Below, piece after piece: positions 1 to 8,700 of a DNA stretch of 26,667 nt. Positions within the stretch are counted from its first letter, which is position 1, and each line of letters begins with the position of its first letter. This DNA comes from Ectocarpus siliculosus (taxonomy: Eukaryota; Sar; Phaeophyceae; Ectocarpales; Ectocarpaceae), in the NCBI GenBank assembly GCA_000310025.1, contig FN649728.1:378274-404940 (forward strand), written 5' to 3'. The position numbers and the translations under genes are program-made. Below the pieces are notes generated by a model. The model was not told where the DNA came from and made no database searches. It saw only the letters and a program-made list of their open reading frames with translations.

Positions 1-140
1 CCAGTACCTTCGTATGTCCGTACTGATCCAACACTCGACGCGGTCGATTCCCGTGGTCACAGGTTAACTTACCCTAAAAAGGTACACTCAAATAATCTGG
101 CCCCGAGGGGTCCGCAAGTCAATAGAAATCAACGACAGAT
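1..140. repeat. Left copy of window-spanning direct repeat
   Basis: The first ~140 bases recur in the same orientation at 26179-26312, with about ten substitutions by eye. The copy is open on its left side because the window starts inside or at it. It contains a sequence slightly like a pol III B box (GGTCGATTCCC, near 41) but no cloverleaf. It may be a dispersed repeat, a SINE fragment or one arm of a large element. The family is unknown. Confidence 0.8.
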
Positions 141-760
141 ATTCTGGGATCCTCCGCTCCCTCTTCACGCTATGCGGGGTATCAACTGAGATTAGCAGTC
201 ACTATCTATCATGGGCCGGAGAGAAAGAGGCACACTCCCTTGGTTCAATCTTGGTACTTCACAACGCAAGCAGAGACAAGTCCATCTGGCACAGAAAAAG
301 AGAGAAAAAAAGAGAGAAAAAAAAGGACAAAGAGAAAAAAAAGGAGAAAAAATAAAAATGGAAACCGTAAGGAGAAGAGAAAATAAATGAAAATAAAATG
401 AAAAAATGAAAAAAAGGGCGAGGACAAAGAGGGACCAGGCCGAAAATAACAGGAAGTATGAGGCAGAACAAGGCACACGGTGGAGAGACCACTAACAACG
501 AACAAGCAAACACGCAAACATGGCCACTAACCAGCGATACATTGTAATGGTACGAAATCACTACTACTGGGGGGTTGGTGCAATGGTGCAGCGTTGGGGG
601 GGGGGGAATTGGCGAAAAGAAATTCAATCCGGCACGTGTCGTGCCACTCGGTCCGTCTTACCAGTACCGTATTCTGAACACGTGTGATTGGTCGACGTTG
701 TCGGATAGATGTGATTCCATGATTTCGAGGATGAGCGCGTACTCGCCCCATCCTCTCACT
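141..760. other. Non-coding; purine-rich tract
   Basis: No credible gene is seen. Bases 291-434 are almost pure A and G (runs of AGAGAAAAAA type) on the plus strand. The open frames on the minus strand here encode only Phe/Ser/Leu-rich translations of that tract and are artefacts of composition. A G-run of ten lies near 597-606. Confidence 0.6.
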
Positions 761-868
761 CTGCTTCTCTGGGGGTTCTCCAACCCTCTGCTTCTTTGGG
801 GGTTCTCCAACCCTCTGCCTATTTGGGGTTTCTCAACCCTCTCTACTTCTCCGGGGTTCACTACCCCT
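761..868. repeat. 27-bp tandem repeat, four units
   Basis: Four head-to-tail units begin at 761, 788, 815 and 841. They share the core CTGCTTCTTTGGGGGTTCTC followed by CAACCCT. The first two are nearly identical and the last two are diverged. The plus frame across it (575-910) yields a repeated WGFSNPL peptide but has no ATG context or homology that I recognise, so I treat it as a minisatellite. Confidence 0.8.
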
Positions 869-1902
869 CTGTTTTTCTACATTCTTTCTGGTCTCCAACT
901 GATCAAGTAACTACATTTCCACCAAACCGTCTTCTTCTCCTTCGGACCTTCCTGCGTACTCAGAGCCAAGCCTCTCGTACTAAAGGGTCCAGCGGCACAA
1001 CAAGTGAGTTGGCACGCCGCGCTGCAGCCGTACAGGACACGTACAGGCTTACACGCAGCACTTGAGTTTTGGCCTTTGACCTGTGACTATAAGATTGCAC
1101 AATCGGGTGCTCTGCTTATGTACATCAGTGGTCATTGCTGCATACGCACGTTCTACTTGCGCGACACACTGCGGAGAGAGCACGCACCAACTCAAGAGTA
1201 ACTTAGGACTACCTTTCTTGACGACAACGAACAACACCTCTTCGAGAGCCGATACGGGTCGTCAACACCCACAAGCCTACATCCCCAAGACCATGAACGG
1301 GTGTTATGTCCACTGCCGCACACTTGCAGACCGAAGTTGTGTGGAAATTTACGGTGTTTTTTGTTGTTGTGTCGCATAAGGTCTACTACAGCAGTACATG
1401 TAGGTTAAGGGCCCAAATATCAACAATATCAGTAGTCCACCCTGAGATGTACACACAAAATGCTAGTAGATGCATAGAATTAGAGGAGGAGGAGTAAGCA
1501 GCATCCATCTGAAGGAACGCGTATCATTTCATTTATGAATAGAAAAATACTGGTATAATATGCATCGTCTTCCGTGGAAAGGAATGATCGCGCTGTGAAA
1601 ATCGGTCCACGGGTTGTGGTATCGTGTGTCACCTACGCGGTTAATATTCCGACATGGAGACCACCAATTCGCCCGGTACACGCACACATCATGAACGGGG
1701 GGGCTGGAGTTTGTGTGGGGTTCAACATGTTCCTCGAAGATATTTGTCTTTGAAGAGAGTGTGGAGCGGGACAGCGGTGAGAGAGTGGGTGGAGAGAATC
1801 TCGGCTCAAACACGCAACCTGCGTACCTCGCGGCTCATCAATGGGAACAGAACGCAGCTACGCCAGGGAACAGGGACAGGGACCATGGGTAGGGCTGATT
1901 TT
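869..1902. other. No gene recognised
   Basis: Short open frames occur on both strands without recognisable domains, splice-linked partners or biased composition. One TACAGCAGTA motif lies at 1387-1396. I see nothing else in this stretch. Confidence 0.5.
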
Positions 1903-1989
1903 TTAAAAACGACGCGATTCCATTGGTCCAAACCAGGTCCTTCCGGACTGATTCTTAAAAACGACTTAAAAACGACAGCTCGTGATTGG
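1903..1989 (+). promoter_or_regulatory. Candidate promoter motif cluster upstream of the 2133 gene
   Basis: The 11-mer TTAAAAACGAC occurs three times (1903-1913, 1955-1965, 1966-1976), the last two abutting. Two ATTGG boxes (inverse CCAAT) sit at 1922-1926 and 1985-1989. The cluster ends about 145 bases before the ATG at 2133. Role as promoter is inferred from repetition and position only. Confidence 0.35.
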
Positions 1990-2132
1990 CGGGTTAGGGT
2001 AGCACGAGGTGGTTGACCCACGCTTTTTGTGCCGACTGCGCTGTACTGCAGCAATGCTACCGCAAGCTCACCTACGCGCCACGCGCACCCACGCGCATAC
2101 CACCCACCCCCGTGGGGGCAGCACCCATCGCC

Positions 2133-3424
2133 ATGGGCCGCAGCGAAGGGTCGAGGCCCGGACCCGGGTCCAAAAGACCCGGCGCGAGGACACAATCAGA
2201 AAAGACAGCAGCTGCAAAAGACATCGCACAGTAGGCGCGAGGCATACAGTCGTGGCTGTCAGGAGGGTCGACCTCGAAGCGCCCACGAGTAGGTGGTGCT
2301 CAGGGTGGGGAGGGAAGCAATGTGAGCTCAAATGAAGGCCAGGGCGTCGGGGAGAGCAGCACAGGTGCTAGAAACGCTGCTGGTGGATCGCCCAACTGCA
2401 GCAGCAGCGGACCGGGTCATGAAGGAGCGCCACGACCCGCAGCACCACCTCAACAACAACCGCGAGGGTCGAGTAAAGGGAAAGGGAGAGCTCGCCATGC
2501 TTCTTCGCAAGGGGGAGCAGCAGCCCCACCACCACCGCCACCGCAACAAGGAGCTGGAGGGGTAGCAACAGCAGCAGAGCTGGCAGCAGCAGCAGACGCA
2601 GTCGTGGCGGCGACAGTGGGCGCGAGTGCGTCAACACCAGCAGCACCAGTTACCGGCGTATGTCAAGGCCGTGGAAGCCGCCAACCTGTGCGAGCGGGTG
2701 GGCGCGGGGAGGGGACTGGAGGAGCTGGAGTGCGGGGAGAACAGCAACCGAGAGGAGGAGCGGTTGAAGGTCACGGCGCCGGAGGTGGCGGGGCAGGACC
2801 CCCCGAGGTGGAGGGGGGGGGAAGTGGTGCCGATGACAGCGACTGGGTGTCGCCTGCGCAGCTCGCTTTCATCGACCAACTGAAGAAGACGATCGACAAG
2901 AACATCGTCCACCATGCCGGCGGTGTGCAAGCACCAAAGGGAGGTCCAGGCGTGTTCCCGTTCGACAGTCTCTTCATCACTCCCAAGTGTGCTGCGATGC
3001 AGAAAATCACAGGTATGTACAGACAGTAGTTGTCTTTTTATGTTTTTGGTACTGCCATACTGCCACGTACCGGCAGAGCCCACAACATGCCGTCCTCCAC
3101 AATTTGGGTTCTACCACACCCTTGCAAAAAATAATTGAAATTAATCTTGCAGTGTTGTTCCTCAATGCTAATTCTTACGCTGTTTCAAACGCCGTTTGGT
3201 CTGGCTTTCACCATTTTGATAGGTGCAGGACTACCAAAGGTTGATGCGTACTATCTCAAGACCGTGATCCCATGGATACCGGAGTATTTGTGGGCGGACC
3301 TGCTGAAGGTCGACGGAGTTCCTTGTCCATGATGCGGGAAGAAGGGCGCGCCTGATGGCTGGAACCCCAAGGGACCGCGCCGGGTGTTCATGGAGCACGG
3401 CGTGGCGAACATGATCGGCTTCCG
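2133..3424 (+). pseudogene. Three-exon gene with zinc-knuckle-like end, interrupted by TGA
   Basis: Proposed exons are 2133-2230, 2318-3012 and 3229-3424, with GT-AG introns whose phases agree. The start is the ATG in GCCATGGGC at 2133; the exon 2 frame has no ATG of its own before its coding signal. Exon 2 encodes a low-complexity Ser/Gly/Pro/Gln region, then a folded-looking segment (WVSPAQLAFIDQLKK, later FPFDSLFITPKCAAM). Exon 3 continues with DAYYLKTVIPWIPEYLWADL and GVPCP-stop-CGKKGAPDGWNPKGPRRV. The stop at 3330-3332 falls inside an apparent CPxCG metal knuckle, so the product would end at about 298 residues. The downstream donor CG/GTGAGC is intact, suggesting a recently broken longer gene. 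The pattern resembles DUF6729-type zinc-ribbon proteins of repeat-associated genes in brown algae and fungi, from memory and unverified. Exon 1 is the weakest part, as its acceptor lacks a pyrimidine tract. Confidence 0.55.
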
Positions 3425-3957
3425 GTGAGCAATGCACAGATAGATGCCCCCCCCGTGCGCATTACACGTACTCCGTTTTCTTGGCATCCATACGTGTGTA
3501 GCTGCATGTCTATGATAAACTGGCAATCAAACTGCCCGAGTTGATCCATCAGTGATTGAATACGCAATGACTGCGTGTGAGACGAAAACATTTCTGGTTG
3601 GGGGGACGAGGGCCGAACGAACATACCATTATTTGCAAGGTGCTAACTTTATGGAACCGAAGGACGTGACACGGGAAGGGGGTAAGAGGCAAGGGGGGGA
3701 GGGATGGCAGACAAACAACACGCAGGGAACAGACTGATGAACTGTGAGATGATGCCAAGTCAAGCACCGCAAAACAAGTCGTTGGTGCGTCTGTGGGTGG
3801 TACACCAGTCCTTCAAAGATGGTGCAAAGGATAAGACTTCTTGTTATGTCACACTACGTGGTGCATGTGTAGAACGACGTCGTGTCTATTTATCTGCATA
3901 AGAGTTTTCTGCCCCAAGGCCTCGTAGCTCAGTTTTGCGTACACCCTCTAGTTGTGG
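3425..3957. other. No gene recognised; probable intron remnant
   Basis: The sequence follows the exon 3 donor of the broken zinc-knuckle gene. No continuation of that protein (a second Cys pair would be expected) could be found before the UAP56 fragment. A G-rich stretch lies at 3671-3705. Short frames here have no recognisable content. Confidence 0.45.
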
Positions 3958-4020
3958 CATGCCCTGCGGGACAAACCGCTATTTACAAGCAGCAGTTCAA
4001 CAAGAAGTGCCGAGCGCATG
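3958..4020 (+). pseudogene. Degenerate copy of the start of the UAP56 exon
   Basis: Bases from CATGCCCTGCGGGACAAACC onward align with CATTCCCTACAGGACAAACC at the true exon boundary near 4066. The copy has lost the acceptor AG (ACAG has become GCGG), carries a small insertion after CGCT and drifts out of alignment after about 50 bases. It is a tandem partial duplication about 110 bases upstream of the intact exon. Confidence 0.6.
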
Positions 4021-4077
4021 TAGCTCAACTCTACGCCGGCCCCATCCTGTAAATATTTGTTGTCGCATTCCCTACAG

Positions 4078-4248
4078 GACAAACCGCTACAAGCAGTTTA
4101 AGAACTTCGACAAGCGCATCTTGGTGGCCACCGATCTCTTCGGCCGCGGCATCGACATCGAGCGCGTGAACATCGTGGTGAACTACGACTTCCCCGACGG
4201 CGACGACGGCTCGGACCAGTACCTCCACCGTGTGGGCCGCGCAGGACG
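4078..4248 (+). pseudogene. Isolated exon of UAP56/SUB2-type DEAD-box helicase
   Basis: UAP56/SUB2 (DDX39) is an RNA helicase of spliceosome assembly and TREX-mediated mRNA export. This 171-base exon is in frame, with a good acceptor (CCCTACAG) and donor (CG/GTGAGA). It encodes [20 protein letters not shown], then [17 protein letters not shown], then [10 protein letters not shown]. These are helicase motifs IVa, V and VI of the second RecA domain, including the HRVGRAGR arginine-finger motif, and they match UAP56 better than other DEAD-box members. No neighbouring exon is present: the ATP-binding half is missing upstream, and the FGTKG continuation expected after motif VI is not found within the following 1.4 kb. 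It is therefore most likely a DNA-level exon duplication with flanking intron sequence, not a retrocopy. A functional gene with very long introns extending outside the window cannot be fully excluded. Confidence 0.8.
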
Positions 4249-5567
4249 GTGAGAATAGTGTCTGTGGGGGCAGCAGTATGTACCACCAACCACCGAGCAC
4301 GAGCAAACATGGCTCAATGAAAAGTCTCGAGTTGAAATTGGAGTAAGAACCAGAAAGACCGGGAGAGGGGGGAGAGGGGGGAGATGGGAATGCCTCTTGA
4401 ACTCCTGAAACGATAGACGTGGGCTTGTACTGCTGACGAGGACGGGGCGGCCTGGCATTCTTGTGTTGCAGAGGTTTTCCCGTTCTTCTTGGTAGTTGCC
4501 AGCTGTTTTTTGTCAAGTTTTCCAGAAGGCGACACGGTTGGGTTAGTCTCTCCGAGCAGAAGGCAGACGGTGGTCTCGAAATCTCTGGCCGAGCGTGCAG
4601 AAATGACGGGAAGGTCGCTGCTTCTGTACCGTGTTCAAGTATCTCGTCTGGTATCGTGTACTGTAGCAAGTAGTGGCGCGCTCCATCTTTGTTGAGTTGT
4701 GGCTGCTGACAACAGCAACGCCAGAGGGATAAAAAATCAATATAGTGTACGCGGAGATCGCCAATCGAAAAGGGCACAAAAGGCGGAGGCTTTGCGTCTC
4801 TGCACGGTTATTATTATGCGTTCTCAGCCGTAGAACTGCTTACGGTGGGGGGGGCGGTTTGTCCCTGTTTAGCGCCATGCCGTGTTTAGTGACCACAAAA
4901 CCACGTCGCACCGCCGCACCCCCGGTAGTATAACCGCAATATAACTGGTAGTTCGGTTTAGCGACCTGCCTTAAATAGCGGCAACATCTCGTGGTGACAC
5001 TGCTGTAGGTGGGGGCCGCTACACTTGGCCCCCCACTACTTGCTGCTGCTGTATTTCGTATTTTCAACGTCTCCCAGCCAAATTTTGCTGCATGCTGCAA
5101 CAACCTGTGGTGCACCCCGACACGACGAAAGCAAGACGGAGGGGGTGGAAAGTCGAAGTGTAACATCTCTTTGCACGCAAAGCAGAGCGCACGAGCGCAT
5201 ATACGCTGAGTACGGCTGTGGGACTTCGACTTCAAAAATATCTCCGGCGGGGGGTTACATACAAGGGTCCATTTCCGAACATAACGTCTCACGTCTGTCT
5301 ATATTGTTGTGTGAAGTGTGAGCATATACGAGAAAAACGCCCCGACCTCTGCTCAGCACCTTCTAAAATCCATACTGTACTGCTGACTGGTCCGGTGGTG
5401 AGAAGTACCTGTACCACTTGCGGGGGTAGGGTCCGAGTCCCCGCAGATCGGACAATTGTAGAGGGAAGCACACGGGGTAGGGATACCACGCAATGATTCT
5501 GCGGCTTTCGCAAAAAAAAATATAATAGCCCAGATTGGGGAGTTTCGGAACACGGTTCGACACTTTT
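4249..5567. other. No gene recognised between UAP56 exon and SANT gene
   Basis: The long minus-strand open frame at 4031-4777 is antisense to the UAP56 exon and has no recognisable domain. The rest contains scattered TGCTGTA motifs (about 5000 and 5378), a G-run of eight (about 4847-4854) and a GC-rich hairpin at 5419-5445. The hairpin stem is TGCGGGG/CCCCGCA with a 13-base loop. I see no coding signal. Confidence 0.45.
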
Positions 5568-5730
5568 CGATTTAGGTGGAAGTTCTCGATTTAGGTGGAA
5601 GGCTCCATTTCTGGGAACGTTCCTCAAAGCGGGGGAACATCGAGCTCCTAAATCTGAAAGGGGGCTTTCAGATTTAGAGAAACAGAGGCCGGGCGCCGCT
5701 TTTTCCTAAATCGAAAATTACCTTTCAGAT
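5568..5730. promoter_or_regulatory. CTAAATC-motif array with 13-bp perfect hairpin upstream of SANT gene
   Basis: CGATTTAGGTGGAAG is directly repeated at 5568-5582 and 5587-5601. A perfect inverted repeat, CTAAATCTGAAAG / GGGG / CTTTCAGATTTAG, occupies 5648-5677. CCTAAATCG follows at 5705-5713 and CTTTCAGAT at 5722-5730. The same CTAAATC core therefore appears in both orientations within 160 bases, ending 25 bases before the ATG at 5755. It is likely a promoter or 5'-UTR element of that gene, possibly a binding site for a self-regulating DNA-binding protein; this function is inferred. Confidence 0.5.
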
Positions 5731-5754
5731 TGTATAGCGCACACACAAGCAAGC

Positions 5755-8700
5755 ATGGCTTCCCGTCAGAGCTCGAGGGTCGTCACCCCCACTGAAAAGG
5801 TCTTGGCCCTAGAGGCTTCCCGCCAGACCGCGGCGCGTAGGGAAGCAGGTGACTCTTCGTGCGCGTCCTTCAGGGCGGCAGGCGATGGGCACGCGCAAAA
5901 GGTGATGAGCTTGGGTGGAGAAGAGACTCCGGTGCAGGGGGAGGACTCCGACGCTGAGGTGGTAGCTGTGGCCAACCCATCTAGTGCGGCTTCCGCGGGC
6001 AAGAAGAAGAAGAGAGTCTCCCCGAAGTGGAGCACGTGGTCGGACTTGACGCTGATGAAACACGGTGAGTTTGTGCGACCATCAGACAAAGCGAACATGT
6101 TGTACTGCTGCTGTAGACTAGACCATGCATGCACAGCTGGCACGCATATGCATTCGTTACCACCGAACACGATGCATCATGATCGCTCATCATCATGGTG
6201 ACACCTATTGTGGTAGAGTTCCTGCAAAGCGTCCGGTTGTTTTGTAAATAGGACCTGTGCGTGCACTCGGTCCGAAGACTTGGCTTGTGGTGAGGTGGCG
6301 AGCTGTTGTTGGTGGATAACACAGCACAGAGCACATACATACATACATACATGCTTTTGGGTTGCAGCAGGGGTACCACACCAGCCCATCTGTACGAGAT
6401 GATGATGTTCCGCGGCGCGTTTGGTTTTGTGTGTAGGGCGGCAGTTGAAGGTGATATGAAGAGAACATGCGTTGAGTAAGCAAAGCGCGGTGGCGAAGAA
6501 CAGCTGGCGGTCACCAGCAGAAACAAGGAAGACCGCATCAGCTCTGTTAGATATACTCGTAGCATAGTAAATGTGGTTGAATATGGGGCATGGATCTACG
6601 GAGATTGCAGTTGGTAGATTGCGGAGGAACAGGGAGTTTCTGCTTGGTTTCTTCGGAGATCCGATGAGTGATCTGAATTGCGTGACGGATAGGTGTGGTG
6701 ACGCTCTCTTCGGTTCCTCGCTTTCTTGTGTTCTCTGCTGTTCCCTCTTCCCTCTAATACAAGACTTTCCCATCTCGGCCCTCACTGGCCGAGTAGCCTT
6801 TCTCCACAAACCTACAAGCTTCGGCCTACCCGGTTTATCCAACACGCTAGCGGTAACGACTTTGTCGAGGGTGATTGGGTAGCACCGATGGGCAGCCGCA
6901 TGCGCGGCTGACGACATCCAACCAGACGAAGAGGCCAACAGCGGCGAGGGCCTGCACAGCAGCAGCACCCACAAGACCTATAGCAGCGCTCCCAAGACCT
7001 ACAGCAGTGCCGTCGTCAGCTGAGGCCCGCCGTCTACTGGGCTTGTAGGCATGAACAGGCACGTGATGACTTGTCAGTTTTCGACTGCTGTCGTTATGTG
7101 TACACCCATCCATGTGGTGATGGGGTACGCCTACCTACATAGTGCCGTCAGATCCTAAACGCGGTATTACGCCGTGCGGTACTGCCGTCAAACACCAACG
7201 CTTACTCCAACTCCACCTCCACCCGGTACTGCCGTCCAACTCTCTCTCCAACTCTTTCTCTAGTATAATCGCGGCAACACGCTGCGCGGTAAAGCCGTCA
7301 AACACCAACACTTGCTCAATCAAAACGCGACAATACGTCGTGCGGTACAGCCGTCAAACTCCACCGCTCGGTCAAAGGCCGACTACCTGTAGCAAATGGG
7401 TAGACACAATCCAGGTTACCAGTAATCCGCAAAAACTGATGCCAGTTTCTAAACTGATGATATTGTGTGTGCGTGTAGCATGGTATTAGAAATAGTATTG
7501 TGCGTAATGTAATGCAGTGATTGGCGAGGTTTTGTGCTTTGTCTTCCTGACAGCCGTGCTGAGACCAACTTTCTCTCGCCGGCAACAACGTGATCAACGT
7601 TTTATCTGGACTTTCTTTCGGTAGCAGGTTTAACCTGATCAAAAACTTTTCATGTCTTGGTTGTGTTAGCGAGTACCACAGACGTGTGAAGTCTCAGCGA
7701 CGTGCAACATTGATTGGTACATCCACCTTGTTGCAGATTAAAAATCCACAATATTGACGAAATATATGCTGATTTCCGAATATTGTTATACGTTGTCTTG
7801 AGGTTGCTATTTGTTGTGAGATTGCGGTTACAAAGTTGTGAAAGTTTCGACTTAGGATTGATTACCCTTTGTTTGGAACAGGAGCAGCGGCTGAATTATG
7901 ATTTTGTGATAGAGGACTAAGCAACCTCCGTTTCAGGATGATATTCAGCTATCTATGTATTGAGTGGCAATGTCGCAGTGATCGGTAATTTCAGACAAAC
8001 ATTGCACAAGTAGGATCCGACGACTTGAAAGTGTATTTCATTTATTGTTTTTTCTGCTGCAGTCACTACTGTGCAGAACCGGGGGGAATGTTGGTAGTAT
8101 GTGATTCTCTTCAGTAGTGCTGGTTTGTTCGGAACTAATCTGCCGCCATCTTCCCCTCCAAACGCGCGACCTGCCCTGCACCACCGCCGAGTCAATCCTC
8201 CGGGAGCGACAAATGTTCTTCCCCCACTTCAGGCGGACGCAAACATCCAAGCTCGAGTCGCGGCCAGCCGGAAAAGATGAAAGACGGAAGGCGACCGCGG
8301 CGAAGGCGTGCGAAATATCCGCTGGGGGGAGAGAAACAATGGCTTGGGCAATGGGTTAGCGCTGGAGCTTGATGGGCCGGCAGATGTAGGAGTTTCGAGT
8401 GTTATTGTTTTGGTATTGAATCGGAGGATTTTCGAGTGTTGATTGTTTTGGTATTGAATTGGAGGGTTTTCGAATGTTCTGTTTTGGTACTGGATTGGAT
8501 TATATGTTTTGGCATTGAATTTGATTTGGTTTTGGTGTTCGTCGGGATTTATGTGCAGGAGGATTGTTTTTCTTGGGTTTCGACTGGATGAACATTAAAT
8601 GTTGTTCTTTTGTTCTATGGTTCAGACTCCAACCCCTTCTAAGCTCACGGGGGCGAATCTCCCAGAGCAGGGGGGCGCGTTGTTCTTTCGGAAGGTATTT

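Noticed and set aside
192-627. Phe/Leu-rich membrane proteins on the minus strand
   Set aside because: Three overlapping frames give the same low-complexity content because they translate the purine-rich tract at 291-434.
575-910. Protein with WGFSNPL repeats
   Set aside because: The frame is open only because of the 27-bp tandem repeat. There is no ATG context, splice partner or family match.
4031-4777. 248-codon minus-strand open frame
   Set aside because: It runs antisense over the UAP56 exon, has no recognisable domain, and its length follows from the high GC content of the sense exon.
5390-5453. tRNA gene
   Set aside because: The acceptor-like stem and B box do not fit one cloverleaf: the T-arm paired from the B box leaves no matching acceptor strand and there is no D arm.
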